43,711 bases of DNA from Pseudomonadota bacterium (lineage in GTDB: Bacteria > Pseudomonadota > Alphaproteobacteria > Rhizobiales > Devosiaceae), in assembly GCA_023393475.1 (NCBI GenBank), contig JAEWLC010000059.1, positions 1 through 43,711 of the forward strand, written 5' to 3'. The notes beneath the pieces were generated by a model. It was not told the DNA's origin. It did no database searches and worked only from the letters and a program-made list of their open reading frames with translations. The position numbers and the translations under genes are program-made. Positions 32,097-39,867 of this stretch are shown here, piece by piece. Position 1 is the first letter of the stretch, and each line of letters opens with the position of its first letter.

Positions 32097-33731
32097 TCAG
32101 AGCCCGAGCGAGGCCTTGTAGAGCTTGATCTGGCCGTCGCGGCCGATCTGGTCGGTGATCTTCTCCCAGGCGGCGGCAATGGCGTCGGCCGTCTCCTGCG
32201 CGGAGGCGTACTGGCCGTTGATGCCCTTCACCAGCTCATCCTCGGCGATCGAGTAGTACTGGAAGATGCCGGGGATACGCGGCTCGATGGCGCCGTTCGG
32301 GTGGTTGTAGCTGTCGAGGTTGGAGCCGAGATAGTCTTCGACGAAGGCGCGGTCGTAGCCCGCTGCTTCCCATTCCTCGTACTGGAAGTGCGAGTTGCGG
32401 TAGGGCTGGAAGCCGGACGGATAGGCCGAGGTCCAGAGCGAGATGTCCTTGCCGCCGAGATGGGCGGCGGCCGACCAGGCAGCCTTGCGCTTCTTCTCGT
32501 CGGCCGAGACGCGGCTCGTCACGTAGACGCCCCAGCCGAGATAGGCGAGGTTGGGAGCGAAGTTCTCCTTCTCCTCCCAGGCACCGGCCGTGTGGTTGTA
32601 GACGCGCTTGGCGCCGGGGTTGATCGAGAAGCCGACGACGTCGCCGACCACGGAGGTGTCCGAGGTGCGGGCGTTGGAGCCCACGTCGCCCCACCAGGTG
32701 AGCGCCGCGCCGGTGCCGCCGAGAAACTGCGAGAAGGCAGTCGTGTTCGGGTCGGCGTTGAGCTGATCCGGCGGATAGGCGTTGGCCTTCACGAGATCGA
32801 GCACGTCCTGGATCGCCTGCACCCAGGCCGGGTTGTTGACGCGCGGCTTCATGGTGTCGGGGTCGAACAGCCAGGCCGGATCGTCCGGATGCTTGGCATA
32901 GGCGGTGGCGCGGTCCTCGAGGAAGTAGAAGCCGAAGCCGCCCCACTGGTACTTCAGCGGGTCGAGGAAGCCGTAGGCCGGCGCGCCGGTCAGCGGATCG
33001 GACTTGCCGGCGAGTGCCGCCGAGAGGGTGTTGATGTCCTCCCAGTGCGTCGGCACCTCGGCGAGGCCGGAGATAGAACCGTCGCCGAAGTAGTCCTTGC
33101 GATAGGCGAAGGTGTGCGTGTCGCCATCGAGGTTGATGCGGTAGGTCTTGCCGTCCCAGGTGCCGACTGGCGCCTTGAGGTAGTTCACGAGGTCGTCGGC
33201 CTCGATCTGGGTCGCGACCCAGTCCGGCATCTCGTCGAGGAGGCCGCGGCCCGCGGTGTCGCCCTCGAACGGGGCGCCCATCTCGATGATGTCGAAATCC
33301 ACCGTGCCGGTGGCGATCGACTGCTGCAGGCGGGCGTTGTAGTCGGCCTGGGCGAGGTCGATCCAGTTGATCTTGGCGCCGGTATAGGCTTCCCACGGCT
33401 TCAGGAAGCCGCGGAACAGGAAGTTGTGCAGGTTCTGGTTGTTGAGCCCCATGAAGGTCAGCTCGACACCGGCGAACTCGCCCTCGGCGACATTGGCCTT
33501 GGTGGCGGCAAGCGTCAGCTCGCCGACCTTCTGCCAATCCGCATCGGTGGGCGAACCCTTGCCGACGCCGGGGATCTGCAGGATCTGGGCACGGATGCTG
33601 TCCTGCGCGAAGGCCTTGCCCGCGAACGAGCTCGAGAGCGCGGTGCCGGCAGCCAGCGCGGCCGCGCCCTTCATGAAGTTGCGGCGGCTGGCCTGCATGG
33701 CCATGACGCTGTTGTAGAGTTCGACTTTCAC
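32097..33731 (-). CDS. Large extracellular solute-binding protein of a sugar ABC transporter, Tat-type signal
   Basis: 544 residues, longer than the 420-430 usual for sugar-binding proteins. GTG start at 33731, with GGAGGAA upstream. The twin-arginine signal SRRNFMKGAAALAAGTALSS ends AFAQ-DS, so export by Tat is expected. The mature part contains FMGLNNQNLHNFLFRGFLKP and WEAYTGAKINWIDLAQADYN, an N-lobe sugar-binding pattern, and NLAYLGWGVYVTSRVSADEK near the middle. It is first in the minus-strand import operon with the two permeases. The size and a C-lobe insertion suggest a polyol, glycoside or other bulky ligand. Confidence 0.88.
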   Translation of the reverse strand: MKVELYNSVMAMQASRRNFMKGAAALAAGTALSSSFAGKAFAQDSIRAQILQIPGVGKGSPTDADWQKVGELTLAATKANVAEGEFAGVELTFMGLNNQNLHNFLFRGFLKPWEAYTGAKINWIDLAQADYNARLQQSIATGTVDFDIIEMGAPFEGDTAGRGLLDEMPDWVATQIEADDLVNYLKAPVGTWDGKTYRINLDGDTHTFAYRKDYFGDGSISGLAEVPTHWEDINTLSAALAGKSDPLTGAPAYGFLDPLKYQWGGFGFYFLEDRATAYAKHPDDPAWLFDPDTMKPRVNNPAWVQAIQDVLDLVKANAYPPDQLNADPNTTAFSQFLGGTGAALTWWGDVGSNARTSDTSVVGDVVGFSINPGAKRVYNHTAGAWEEKENFAPNLAYLGWGVYVTSRVSADEKKRKAAWSAAAHLGGKDISLWTSAYPSGFQPYRNSHFQYEEWEAAGYDRAFVEDYLGSNLDSYNHPNGAIEPRIPGIFQYYSIAEDELVKGINGQYASAQETADAIAAAWEKITDQIGRDGQIKLYKASLGL

Positions 33732-33747
33732 GACGTTCCTCCATCAA

Positions 33748-33765
33748 GCCGCTGCATGAAGCGGC
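33748..33765 (-). promoter_or_regulatory. Small hairpin just upstream of the binding-protein ribosome binding site
   Basis: GCCGCT (33748-33753), a six-base loop, and AGCGGC (33760-33765) form a stem immediately upstream of the GGAGGAA Shine-Dalgarno (33736-33742) of the binding-protein gene. Placed so close, it may affect translation start or mRNA stability. Function is inferred only. Confidence 0.35.
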
Positions 33766-33911
33766 GTTCCTGCAACCACGCAGGCGCTCGATGGCCAGAA
33801 GACGCACAGGGGGAGTGCGCGCGGCGCCCTCCGAAGTCCCTCAACACCCTGCCTACGTCCCTCCCCAGGGAGCGCTCCCATCTGCGGGAAGCTTGAGCGG
33901 ATGGTACGGAG

Positions 33912-33923
33912 CTAACATGTTAG
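33912..33923. promoter_or_regulatory. Perfect 12-base palindrome upstream of the binding-protein gene
   Basis: CTAACATGTTAG is a perfect dyad, 181 bases before the GTG start of the binding protein. Its length and symmetry fit an operator for a dimeric repressor (GntR or DeoR type). The regulator is not identifiable, and no such gene is adjacent. Confidence 0.45.
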
Positions 33924-33975
33924 AAGTCAACAAGCTGGCGACCGCGCGGCAATCGCCAGCTTCAAATTCAGGGGC

Positions 33976-34015
33976 TTGCATTCATTGGTGATCGACCATG
34001 CAATTCACCAATGAA
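33976..34015 (-). promoter_or_regulatory. Nested, mutually exclusive inverted repeats downstream of the FucU gene
   Basis: The 11-base arm TTCATTGGTGA (33981-33991) pairs perfectly with TCACCAATGAA (34005-34015) around a 13-base loop. Overlapping it, TTGCAT (33976-33981) pairs with ATGCAA (33998-34003). The second stem uses the first stem's loop, so both cannot form together. The pair begins 11 bases after the FucU stop on the minus strand, before the binding-protein gene. It could be a terminator, an attenuator or a double operator. No T-tract follows. Confidence 0.5.
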
Positions 34016-34026
34016 CTACTTCTGCA

Positions 34027-34479
34027 TCACGCCTCGGGCGGCAATACGCCCTTCTTGAATACGAAGCAGCCGTAGAAGCGGCGCTCGCCCGTCTGGATGA
34101 CGACGTAGGATTTCTTAGCGGCTTCATAGAAGGCGAAGCGCTCGATCGATCCCATCGGCCAGGACCTGCCCTCGGCTTCGTCGATCGCCGCCTGCACTTC
34201 CTGCTGCACCGCCGGGATTTCACCGGGCTTGCCGACGATTTCCATGCGGAGCGCCGGGTGCTCGACGAAACTGTCGAGCGGCATCAGCGACAGGATCGCC
34301 TCGGCGGCGCGGCCGGCAGTGACGTTCTCGAGCTTCAGGAGCTTGCCGTAGACGGTCTGCCGCGCGATCGAGTCCGAGGGGAAGTTCATGTCGGCGATGA
34401 TCAGGTCGTCGCCGTGCCCCATGGATTTGAGCGCGTGCAGCACGTCGGCATTCAGTATCGGGTCGATGCCCTTGAGCAT
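34027..34479 (-). CDS. RbsD/FucU family sugar mutarotase
   Basis: 150-residue cytosolic protein of the RbsD/FucU family, which interconverts sugar anomers (FucU: L-fucose; RbsD: ribose pyranose). I chose ATG 34479 since GGAGGAACTC precedes it. The hallmark MLKGIDPILNADVLHALKSM and GHGDDLIIADMNFPS holds the family's catalytic His and Asp (GHGDD). The C-terminal KKSYVVIQTGERRFYGCFVF is typical of FucU. It lies upstream of and co-oriented with the large binding protein, separated by about 295 bases. It probably prepares the imported sugar for the kinase or another enzyme. Confidence 0.88.
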   Translation of the reverse strand: MLKGIDPILNADVLHALKSMGHGDDLIIADMNFPSDSIARQTVYGKLLKLENVTAGRAAEAILSLMPLDSFVEHPALRMEIVGKPGEIPAVQQEVQAAIDEAEGRSWPMGSIERFAFYEAAKKSYVVIQTGERRFYGCFVFKKGVLPPEA

Positions 34480-34509
34480 GAGTTCCTCCTCCTCATTGTT
34501 GCCGCTACT

Positions 34510-34524
34510 GTCCACGGATTGGAC
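34510..34524. promoter_or_regulatory. Inverted repeat in the divergent FucU/creatininase gap
   Basis: GTCCA (34510-34514), CGGAT, TGGAC (34520-34524) is a perfect five-base dyad in the only 67 bases between the divergent starts at 34479 and 34547. The location is right for a shared operator controlling both directions. The dyad is short, so the call is weak. Confidence 0.3.
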
Positions 34525-34546
34525 GCAGGCGCAAGCGAGGGGACCA

Positions 34547-35287
34547 ATGCGCTACGAGATGATGCTGCCCTACCAGATCCGGCGGGCGATCGAGGAGAAC
34601 TGGCCGGTGGTGCTGCCGCTCGGCGTGCTCGAATACCACGGCGAGCACATGGCGGTGGGCATGGACACGCTGGCCGTCATCAAGGTGCTGGAGCGGCTCG
34701 AGGACGAGCTCAACCTCGTGATCCTGCCGCCGTTCTACTATGGCGCGGCGAGCTATGCGGTGGAGCCGCCGGAGGGCAATGGCTCGGTGCAGGTCAACCA
34801 GCAGGTATTGGCGCCGTTCGCGGGCGACCTGTTCCGCAGCCTGCTCCGTATCGGCTTCCGCAACATCCACTTCTTCATCCACCACCAGAGCGAGAATTTC
34901 GCGGTGGGCATGCCGACGGACCTGAGCTTCAAGTTCGCGGCGCGGCAGGTGATCTTCTCCTGGCTCGAGGAGCATCGGGGCGAAGGCTGGTGGGGCAATC
35001 CCGAGATGCGCGATTACTACGCCCAGCAGGCGGCCGGCGACGATCCGTTCAACTGGATCAAGGGCCACCCGTTGATGACCCCCGAGATCATCGCGCAATA
35101 CCCGTTCGACCATGCCGGGATCGGCGAGACCTCGCTGATGCTGGCGCTTTGTCCGGAGGCGGTGGAGCAGGCACGCCTCGACAGTGGCAGATGGTACACC
35201 GAGAGCGCCCGAGAAGCGTCGGCAGAGCTCGGCTGGAAGGGCGTTGAACTCATCGAGGCCCATTTGCGTTCAGTGCTGGGCCGATAA
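34547..35287 (+). CDS. Creatininase family metal-dependent hydrolase
   Basis: 246 residues, ATG at 34547 after GAGGGGACC. The metal-site block LPLGVLEYHGEHMAVGMDT holds the Glu, His and Asp ligands of the creatininase family. The next ligand block is FFIHHQSENFAVG, corresponding to the family's NGHGGN and differing from it (HHQSEN). The C-terminal GIGETSLMLALCPEAVE is conserved. Creatininase-fold enzymes open cyclic amides or lactam-like rings, and one group has been linked to a cyclic inosose hydrolase in inositol breakdown. That last point is recalled, not shown here. It is divergent from the sugar mutarotase, so it is probably part of the same locus. Confidence 0.82.
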   Translation: MRYEMMLPYQIRRAIEENWPVVLPLGVLEYHGEHMAVGMDTLAVIKVLERLEDELNLVILPPFYYGAASYAVEPPEGNGSVQVNQQVLAPFAGDLFRSLLRIGFRNIHFFIHHQSENFAVGMPTDLSFKFAARQVIFSWLEEHRGEGWWGNPEMRDYYAQQAAGDDPFNWIKGHPLMTPEIIAQYPFDHAGIGETSLMLALCPEAVEQARLDSGRWYTESAREASAELGWKGVELIEAHLRSVLGR

Positions 35288-35495
35288 CTTCGTATTCTCG
35301 CCAGATTCGCCACGCTTACGCCGCAAGTTGAGATTTGATGCTTAAGCGCTGGCGGATATCCGGTGCCGCACTATATCAAGGCGAATATCGGCAAATCCCG
35401 TCCATCCGGGCGGGAGCACACGTTCGGCAGATACACGCAGGGGCTTCACCCTGGGAGCGGCCAAAATATCCGCAATCGATGATGTTGACCTGAAC

Positions 35496-36431
35496 GTGGA
35501 CGCAGCACCGGCGAGAGGCCGGTTGGCTGTGCTGATGGCCACGTTCGAGGGCGAGAAGTATATCGACGAGCAGTTGCGCTCGATCGAGGCCCAGGATTGG
35601 GCAGAGATCGACATCTGGGCTTCCGACGACGGCTCCACCGATGGCACCGTCAAGCTGCTGGAGCGCTGGGCGGCACGCTGGACGCGCGGCCGGTTCACGG
35701 TACTTACCGGCCCGAACCGGGGCTTTGCCGACAACTTCCGCGCGCTGCTGACCAACCCGGACGTCGATGGCGACTATGTCTGCTTCTGCGACCAGGACGA
35801 TATCTGGCTGAGCGACAAGACGCAGGCGGCGGCAGCGACGCTGGCCGCGAGCGGCGACCGCCCTGCCCTCTACTGCGCACGCACCATCATTGCCGACGAG
35901 GGCGGGCACGAGTTGCTGCGCTCGCCCCTGTTCCGGCGTCCGCCGAACTTCGCCAACGCGCTGGTGCAGAGTATCGGTGGCGGCAACACCATGGTTATGA
36001 ACCGCGCCGCGCACCGGCTGGTGCAGAAGGCGGCGCAGCGTACGCGCTTCGTCAGCCACGACTGGTTCAGCTATCTCATCGTCGCCGGCGCCGGTGGCGA
36101 CGTGACCTATGCCGAGACGCCGCATGTGCGCTACCGGCAACACCCGGGCAATCTCGTCGGCTCGAATCACGGCTGGCGTGCGTGGGCCGAGCGCGTGTTC
36201 GCAGCCTTCGGCGGCCGGTTCTCGACCTGGAACGACGACAATGTCCGGGCGCTGGAAGCCTGCCGCGACATGCTGACCCCCGAGGCGGCAACGACGCTCG
36301 AAATGTTCCGCGAGGCCCGCCGCGGGCCGCTGCTGGAGCGGTTGCACAAGCTCCGCCAGTCCGGCGTCTATCGCCAGACCCGCTTCGGGCAGTTGACGCT
36401 CTACGCCGCGGGCTTGTTGGGCAAGCTCTGA
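35496..36431 (+). CDS. Glycosyltransferase family 2 (rhamnosyltransferase-like)
   Basis: 311 residues, GTG start at 35496. GT-A fold markers are LAVLMATFEGEKYIDEQLRS, ASDDGSTDGT (the nucleotide-sugar acidic motif) and CFCDQDDIWLSDKT, a DxD-type site typical of rhamnosyl-, galactosyl- and similar transferases. HDWFSYLIVAGAGGDVTYAE and RYRQHPGNLVGSN are typical of the family's acceptor half. It is first in the rfb cluster, and the 60-base gap to rfbB suggests one unit. It probably adds rhamnose to a surface glycan. The donor is inferred from context. Confidence 0.85.
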   Translation: MDAAPARGRLAVLMATFEGEKYIDEQLRSIEAQDWAEIDIWASDDGSTDGTVKLLERWAARWTRGRFTVLTGPNRGFADNFRALLTNPDVDGDYVCFCDQDDIWLSDKTQAAAATLAASGDRPALYCARTIIADEGGHELLRSPLFRRPPNFANALVQSIGGGNTMVMNRAAHRLVQKAAQRTRFVSHDWFSYLIVAGAGGDVTYAETPHVRYRQHPGNLVGSNHGWRAWAERVFAAFGGRFSTWNDDNVRALEACRDMLTPEAATTLEMFREARRGPLLERLHKLRQSGVYRQTRFGQLTLYAAGLLGKL

Positions 36432-36491
36432 CGCTGGTAGTACGACTCCGGCAATGCAGCTAAGGTCCCGCCGCGGAAAGGACCAACCCAT

Positions 36492-37535
36492 ATGACGATC
36501 CTGGTGACCGGCGGTGCCGGATTTATCGGCGCGAACTTCGTGCTCGACTGGTTCGGGACGAGCGACGAGAAGCTGGTGACGCTCGATGCGCTCACCTATG
36601 CGGGCAACCGGAACAACCTTTCCAGCCTCGATGGCGATGCGCGCCACTTCTTCGTGCGCGGCTCGATCGGCGACACGGCACTCGTGGTGCGGCTCTTCGA
36701 GCAACACGACATCCGCGCGGTGGTGAACTTCGCCGCCGAGAGCCATGTCGATCGCTCGATCTCGGGACCGGCGCCGTTCTTCGAGACCAATGTCATGGGC
36801 ACGGTGGGGCTGCTCGAAGCGGCACGCCACTTTATGGCCAAGCGCAGCGACTTCAAGTTCCTGCATGTCTCGACCGACGAGGTCTATGGCACGCTCGCGC
36901 CGGACGATGCGGCTTTCGCCGAGACCAATCCCTACGCCCCCAACAGCCCCTACGCTGCGTCCAAGGCCTCGTCGGACCATGTGGTCCGCGCCTACCACGA
37001 GACCTATGGGTTGCCGGTGCTGGTGACGAACTGCTCCAACAACTACGGACCGCGCCAGTTTCCTGAGAAACTGATTCCGCTCGTCATCCATAACGCCTTG
37101 GCGGGTAAGCCTTTACCCGTATATGGCGACGGGCTGCAGGTGCGCGACTGGCTCTATGTCGGCGACCATTGCTCGGCCCTGCGCCGGGTGCTCGAAGCCG
37201 GCGAGATCGGCGAGACCTACAATGTCGGCGGCGACAACCAGAAGACCAATATCGAGGTGGTACGGACGCTCTGCGCCCTGCTCGATCGGAAGCGCCCCAA
37301 GGCCGACGGCACGAGCTATGCGAGCCAGATCACCCATGTGACGGACCGGCCCGGCCATGACCGGCGCTATGCCATCGATGCCCGCAAGATCGAGCGCGAA
37401 CTCGGCTGGCGCCCGGCCGAAACGTTCGAACACGGGCTCGATTTGACCGTCGACTGGTACCTCGAGAACGAGGCCTGGGTCACCGACGTGACCAGCGGCG
37501 CCTACCGCGAATGGGTGGCGAGGCAGTACGGATGA
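36492..37535 (+). CDS. rfbB: dTDP-glucose 4,6-dehydratase
   Basis: Second step of dTDP-L-rhamnose synthesis, an extended short-chain dehydrogenase/reductase. 347 residues. NAD loop VTGGAGFIGANFV, dimer/strand NFAAESHVDRSISGP, the acid-pair motif LHVSTDEVYG (D and E), and SPYAASKASSDH with the catalytic Tyr and Lys. NCSNNYGPRQFPEKLIPLVI and VRDWLYVGDHCSAL are also diagnostic. Its stop overlaps the rfbD start by four bases (ATGA at 37532). Confidence 0.96.
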   Translation: MTILVTGGAGFIGANFVLDWFGTSDEKLVTLDALTYAGNRNNLSSLDGDARHFFVRGSIGDTALVVRLFEQHDIRAVVNFAAESHVDRSISGPAPFFETNVMGTVGLLEAARHFMAKRSDFKFLHVSTDEVYGTLAPDDAAFAETNPYAPNSPYAASKASSDHVVRAYHETYGLPVLVTNCSNNYGPRQFPEKLIPLVIHNALAGKPLPVYGDGLQVRDWLYVGDHCSALRRVLEAGEIGETYNVGGDNQKTNIEVVRTLCALLDRKRPKADGTSYASQITHVTDRPGHDRRYAIDARKIERELGWRPAETFEHGLDLTVDWYLENEAWVTDVTSGAYREWVARQYG

Positions 37536-38428
37536 AGCTGCTGATCCTCGGGCGCGACGGCCAGGTCGGCACGGCGCTCACCCAGATCCTCGCGCCATTG
37601 GGCGCTATCGCCGCCTATGGCCGGCAGGGCGCTGATTTCTCGCACCCGCAGGACCTCGAAGGCGTGGTGAAGCGCGAGCAACCTGACGTGATCGTCAACG
37701 CGGCGGCGCATACGGCGGTGGACCGAGCCGAGAGCGAGCCGGAGCTGGCGCGGCTGGTGAATGCGGACGGACCGGCGGTGCTGGCGCGGGTTGCGGCCGA
37801 AACCGGCGCGTGGCTGATCCACTATTCGACCGACTATGTGTTCGATGGCTCGGGCACCGAACCCTGGGTCGAAACCGATCCGACCGGGCCGCTGAACGTC
37901 TATGGCGACACCAAGCGGGCGGGCGAAGAGGCGATCGTTGCATCCGGTGCGAAGCACCTGATCTTCCGCACCAGCTGGGTCCACGCGCCCGGCGGCAACA
38001 ACTTCATCGGCAAGATGCTGAGCCTCGCGCAGAGCCGGGACGAGCTGAAGGTCATCGACGACCAGCATGGCGCCCCGACCAGCGCGCGGCTGATCGCCGA
38101 GATCACCCGCCGCGCCATCGAGCAGATCGGCAACGACCGGCCGATCCCCCCGGCTATCTACCACCTCGCGGCTGCCGGCGAGACCACCTGGAACGGCTAT
38201 GCCCGCTTCGCGATCGCCGAGGCCATCGCGCGCGGCGTGCCGCTCAAGGCAACGCCGGAGCGGGTGCTGCCGGTGCCGACATCCGCCTTCCCCACCCCCG
38301 CACGCCGTCCGCTCAACTCGCGGCTCTCGACGCTGAAGCTGCGCGATGCGCTCGGCATCGACCTGCCGGACTGGCGCGACGATGCGATGGGGACGCTCAA
38401 CACGATCCTTCCGGAGAAGACCATATGA
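37532..38428 (+). CDS. rfbD: dTDP-4-dehydrorhamnose reductase
   Basis: Last step of dTDP-L-rhamnose synthesis. 298 residues; the start at 37532 overlaps rfbB. LILGRDGQVGTAL is the dinucleotide loop, NAAAHTAVDRAESEPELA the second block, IHYSTDYVFDG the catalytic Ser/Thr strand, and NVYGDTKRAGEE the Tyr-x3-Lys. WVHAPGGNNFIGKMLSLAQS and DQHGAPTSARLIAEI are typical of RfbD/RmlD. Overlaps rfbA by four bases (ATGA at 38425). Confidence 0.95.
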   Translation: MKLLILGRDGQVGTALTQILAPLGAIAAYGRQGADFSHPQDLEGVVKREQPDVIVNAAAHTAVDRAESEPELARLVNADGPAVLARVAAETGAWLIHYSTDYVFDGSGTEPWVETDPTGPLNVYGDTKRAGEEAIVASGAKHLIFRTSWVHAPGGNNFIGKMLSLAQSRDELKVIDDQHGAPTSARLIAEITRRAIEQIGNDRPIPPAIYHLAAAGETTWNGYARFAIAEAIARGVPLKATPERVLPVPTSAFPTPARRPLNSRLSTLKLRDALGIDLPDWRDDAMGTLNTILPEKTI

Positions 38429-39309
38429 CGTCGCGACGCGGCATCATCCTCGCGGGCGGCGCGGGCACGCGCCTGCACCCGGCGACACTGACCGTCTCGA
38501 AGCAACTGCTGCCGGTCTACGACAAGCCGATGATCTACTATCCGCTGTCGACGCTGATGCATGGCGGGATGCGCGAGGTGCTGATCATCTCCACCCCCGA
38601 GGACCTGCCGCGCTTCAGGACGCTGCTCGGTGACGGCAGCCAATGGGGCATGAGCCTCAGCTACATCGTGCAGCCGACACCCGACGGGCTGGCGCAGGCC
38701 TTCGTGCTCGGCGCCGACTTCGTGCGCGGACGCCGCTCGACGCTCATCCTCGGCGACAACATCTTCTTCGGCCATGACCTCGGCAAGCTGCTCGACCGCG
38801 CCGACCGGCGGGGCCAGGGGGCCACCGTGTTCGCCTACCACGTCAACGATCCGGGCCGTTACGGTGTCGTCGAGTTCGACGGCAAGGGCACCGCGGTCTC
38901 CATCGAGGAGAAGCCGGCGGCGCCGAAATCGAACTATGCCGTCACCGGGCTCTACTATTACGACGAGGAAGTGGCCGAGCTGGCGCGCGGGCTGAAGCCC
39001 TCGGCGCGCGGCGAACTCGAGATCACCGACCTCAACCGGCTTTACCTCGAACGCGGCACGCTCAGCGTCGAAACCATGGGCCGGGGCTTTGCCTGGCTCG
39101 ATACTGGCACGCATGACTCGCTGCTCGAGGCGGGGCAGTTCATCGCCACGCTGGAGAAGCGGCAGGGCTTCAAGGTCGCCTGCCCCGAGGAGATCGCCTG
39201 GCGCAACGGCTGGATCGACGACGCAGCGCTCGAAAAGCTCGCCGAGCCGTTGAAGAAAAGCGGCTATGGTACTTATCTCAATCAGATTTTGCGCGAGGGC
39301 CGCGGCTAA
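38425..39309 (+). CDS. rfbA: Glucose-1-phosphate thymidylyltransferase
   Basis: First step of dTDP-L-rhamnose synthesis: glucose-1-phosphate plus dTTP gives dTDP-glucose. 294 residues. GIILAGGAGTRLHPATLTVS with the pyrophosphorylase signature, LLPVYDKPMIYYPLSTLMHG, QPTPDGLAQAFVLGADFV, LILGDNIFFGHDL (metal-site Asp) and VVEFDGKGTAVSIEEKPAAP. Domain layout and length match short RmlA enzymes. The start is the ATG overlapping the rfbD stop. The stop overlaps rfbC by one base (TAATG). Confidence 0.96.
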   Translation: MTSRRGIILAGGAGTRLHPATLTVSKQLLPVYDKPMIYYPLSTLMHGGMREVLIISTPEDLPRFRTLLGDGSQWGMSLSYIVQPTPDGLAQAFVLGADFVRGRRSTLILGDNIFFGHDLGKLLDRADRRGQGATVFAYHVNDPGRYGVVEFDGKGTAVSIEEKPAAPKSNYAVTGLYYYDEEVAELARGLKPSARGELEITDLNRLYLERGTLSVETMGRGFAWLDTGTHDSLLEAGQFIATLEKRQGFKVACPEEIAWRNGWIDDAALEKLAEPLKKSGYGTYLNQILREGRG

Positions 39310-39857
39310 TGACTGCCACCAGACTGGAGCTCGAAGGGCTGTTCACCTTCGAGCCCCGCGCCTTCACCGATGATCGCGGCGCGTTCTTCGAGAGCTACAA
39401 CGAACGGGCCTTTCGCGACGCGACCGGCTTTGCCGGCCAGTTCGTCCAGGACAACCACTCGATCAGCCGGAAGGGCGTAGTCCGCGGGTTGCACTACCAA
39501 CTCGAGCCGCACGCGCAGGGCAAGCTGGTGCGCGTGGTGCAGGGCGCGGCCTGGGATGTCGCCGTGGACATCCGGCGCAGTTCGCCGACCTTCGGCAAGT
39601 GGGCGGCAGTCGAACTCAGCGCGGAGAACCACCGCCAGTTCTGGATACCGGCCGGATTCGCGCATGGATTCCTTGCCCTTGAGGACAATACCCAGTTCCT
39701 CTACAAAACCACGGATTTCTGGCACGGGCCGAGCGAGCGTGCGATCCGTTGGGACGATCCCGCATTGGCGATCACATGGCCCCTGACCGGAGCGCCGATC
39801 CTTTCGGGCAAGGATGCGGATGCGCCGGGGATCGACAGGGCCGATCTCTTCAACTGA
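39309..39857 (+). CDS. rfbC: dTDP-4-dehydrorhamnose 3,5-epimerase
   Basis: Third step of dTDP-L-rhamnose synthesis, a cupin epimerase of 182 residues. FEPRAFTDDRGAFFESYNER at the start, VQDNHSISRKGVVRGLHYQ with the catalytic base His in GLHY, and the second conserved IPAGFAHGFLALED. The region that normally carries the catalytic tyrosine (TDYYxP) reads TDFWHGPSERAIRWDDPALA, with Trp instead of Tyr. That is unusual and may alter activity. Neighbour order and the rest of the fold still support RfbC. Confidence 0.9.
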   Translation: MTATRLELEGLFTFEPRAFTDDRGAFFESYNERAFRDATGFAGQFVQDNHSISRKGVVRGLHYQLEPHAQGKLVRVVQGAAWDVAVDIRRSSPTFGKWAAVELSAENHRQFWIPAGFAHGFLALEDNTQFLYKTTDFWHGPSERAIRWDDPALAITWPLTGAPILSGKDADAPGIDRADLFN

Positions 39858-39867
39858 CGGGACTATC

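Noticed and set aside
31986..33896. 636-codon open frame on the plus strand across the binding-protein gene
   Set aside because: Antisense to a binding protein with a clear Tat signal and family motifs; composition is low-complexity Gly/Val/Arg.
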